From contig JAFZGK010000003.1 in the NCBI GenBank assembly GCA_017555445.1, positions 1 through 35,847 on the forward strand: 35,847 nucleotides of DNA, read 5' to 3'. The stretch is from Bacteroidales bacterium. Lineage in GTDB: Bacteria > Bacteroidota > Bacteroidia > Bacteroidales > UBA932. The notes under the pieces are model-generated. The model ran no database searches. It saw nothing but the letters and a program-made list of their open reading frames with translations, and was not told the DNA's origin. Below, one piece after another: positions 35,677-35,847 of this stretch; the first letter of the stretch is position 1, and every line of letters begins with the position of its first letter. Made by a program: the position numbers and the translations under genes.

Positions 35677-35708
35677 TTTGGTAATAATTGAAATTAGTTT
35701 TAAATTTG
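35677..35708 (+). promoter_or_regulatory. Promoter of lptD
   Basis: TTTG at 35677-35680, a 20-nt spacer and TAAATTTG at 35701-35708 match the Bacteroidetes promoter exactly. The lptD ATG is 56 nt downstream. Confidence 0.7.
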
Positions 35709-35715
35709 CGATTTG

Positions 35716-35723
35716 CAAAAATA
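35716..35723 (-). promoter_or_regulatory. -7 box of the amidase-mlaD operon
   Basis: The minus strand reads TATTTTTG, a TAnnTTTG match 52 nt before the amidase ATG. It lies just past the lptD -7 box on the other strand, so the two divergent promoters are interleaved. No TTTG at the right -33 spacing. Confidence 0.45.
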
Positions 35724-35764
35724 CGAAGAATTTGCAAAACTGAAAACACACAAGAGTTTATTTG

Positions 35765-35847
35765 ATGTCTATATATAGAAACGGTACACTGAAAAACTGG
35801 TTTGAAAAATGGGGACTTGCAGTACTTATGCTGCTTGTGCTCAGTTC
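35765..35847 (+). CDS. lptD: Start of probable LptD (LPS-assembly outer-membrane protein), cut by window edge
   Basis: Only 27 codons are present, starting at the ATG at 35765: a basic, polar start then a hydrophobic stretch 'WGLAVLMLLVLSS', which looks like a signal peptide. No domain can be seen. The lptD call rests on context: in Bacteroidales, the LPS-assembly protein LptD is commonly encoded divergently next to this amidase gene. The exact two-box promoter at 35677-35708 supports that a real gene begins here. Confidence 0.55.
   Translation, partial: MSIYRNGTLKNWFEKWGLAVLMLLVLS

Overview
The window looks like a chromosomal segment of a gut- or rumen-type member of the order Bacteroidales. 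The evidence is the gene set (PPi-type phosphofructokinase, IspG with an inserted segment, rsfS-ftsH-cdsA-psd cluster, Ig-like lipoprotein next to an outer-membrane barrel, amidase-mlaD beside a divergent lptD). The recurrent promoter signature TTTG-(about 20 nt)-TAnnTTTG, typical of Bacteroidetes, and the absence of clear Shine-Dalgarno sequences agree. I cannot name a genus.

Layout: (1) 1-3826 holds sstT with a downstream SIMPL-domain gene on the minus strand, divergent from a lemA-TPM-TPM operon. (2) 3875-4028 is a tRNA-Thr(TGT) unit with its own -7 box and terminator. (3) 4141-12390 is an accessory block of poorly characterised genes. It contains a MORN/Sel1-like protein on the plus strand, and a five-gene minus-strand operon converging on it (a secreted multi-NPCBM protein of 950 aa, a 311-aa unknown, a DUF1963 protein, a 123-aa unknown and a 153-aa protein). 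A pentapeptide-repeat membrane protein diverges from the operon. The 153-aa protein is a stand-alone version of the C-terminal domain of the MORN protein. (4) 12410-12624 contains two strong hairpins. (5) 12654-13889 is pfp on the minus strand. (6) 14072-23673 is a long plus-strand run: ligA, a thioesterase, a YihY/BrkB protein, relA/spoT, an Ig-like lipoprotein, an outer-membrane protein and ispG. (7) 23708-28708 is the minus-strand rsfS-ftsH-cdsA-psd-CNNM cluster. (8) birA (+) runs tail to tail with rpe (-), followed by pepD and dnaA (both -). (9) dnaA is preceded by a terminator-like hairpin and about 210 bp of very AT-rich DNA. (10) The right end carries amidase-mlaD (-) divergent from the start of lptD (+).

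Most of the window is housekeeping: DNA replication and repair (dnaA, ligA), the stringent response, envelope lipid synthesis and transport (cdsA, psd, mlaD, lptD), cell-wall hydrolysis, isoprenoid precursors, proteolysis, ribosome silencing and sugar-phosphate metabolism. The candidate for an undescribed system is the 4.1-12.4 kb block. Its features are a duplicated unnamed domain in two convergent genes, a secreted beta-sandwich protein with a Gly/Ala-rich hydrophobic segment inserted in its fourth repeat, several cytosolic partners of immunity-like type, and a two-helix channel-like protein without a recognisable selectivity filter. Its function is not known and my suggestions are inference.
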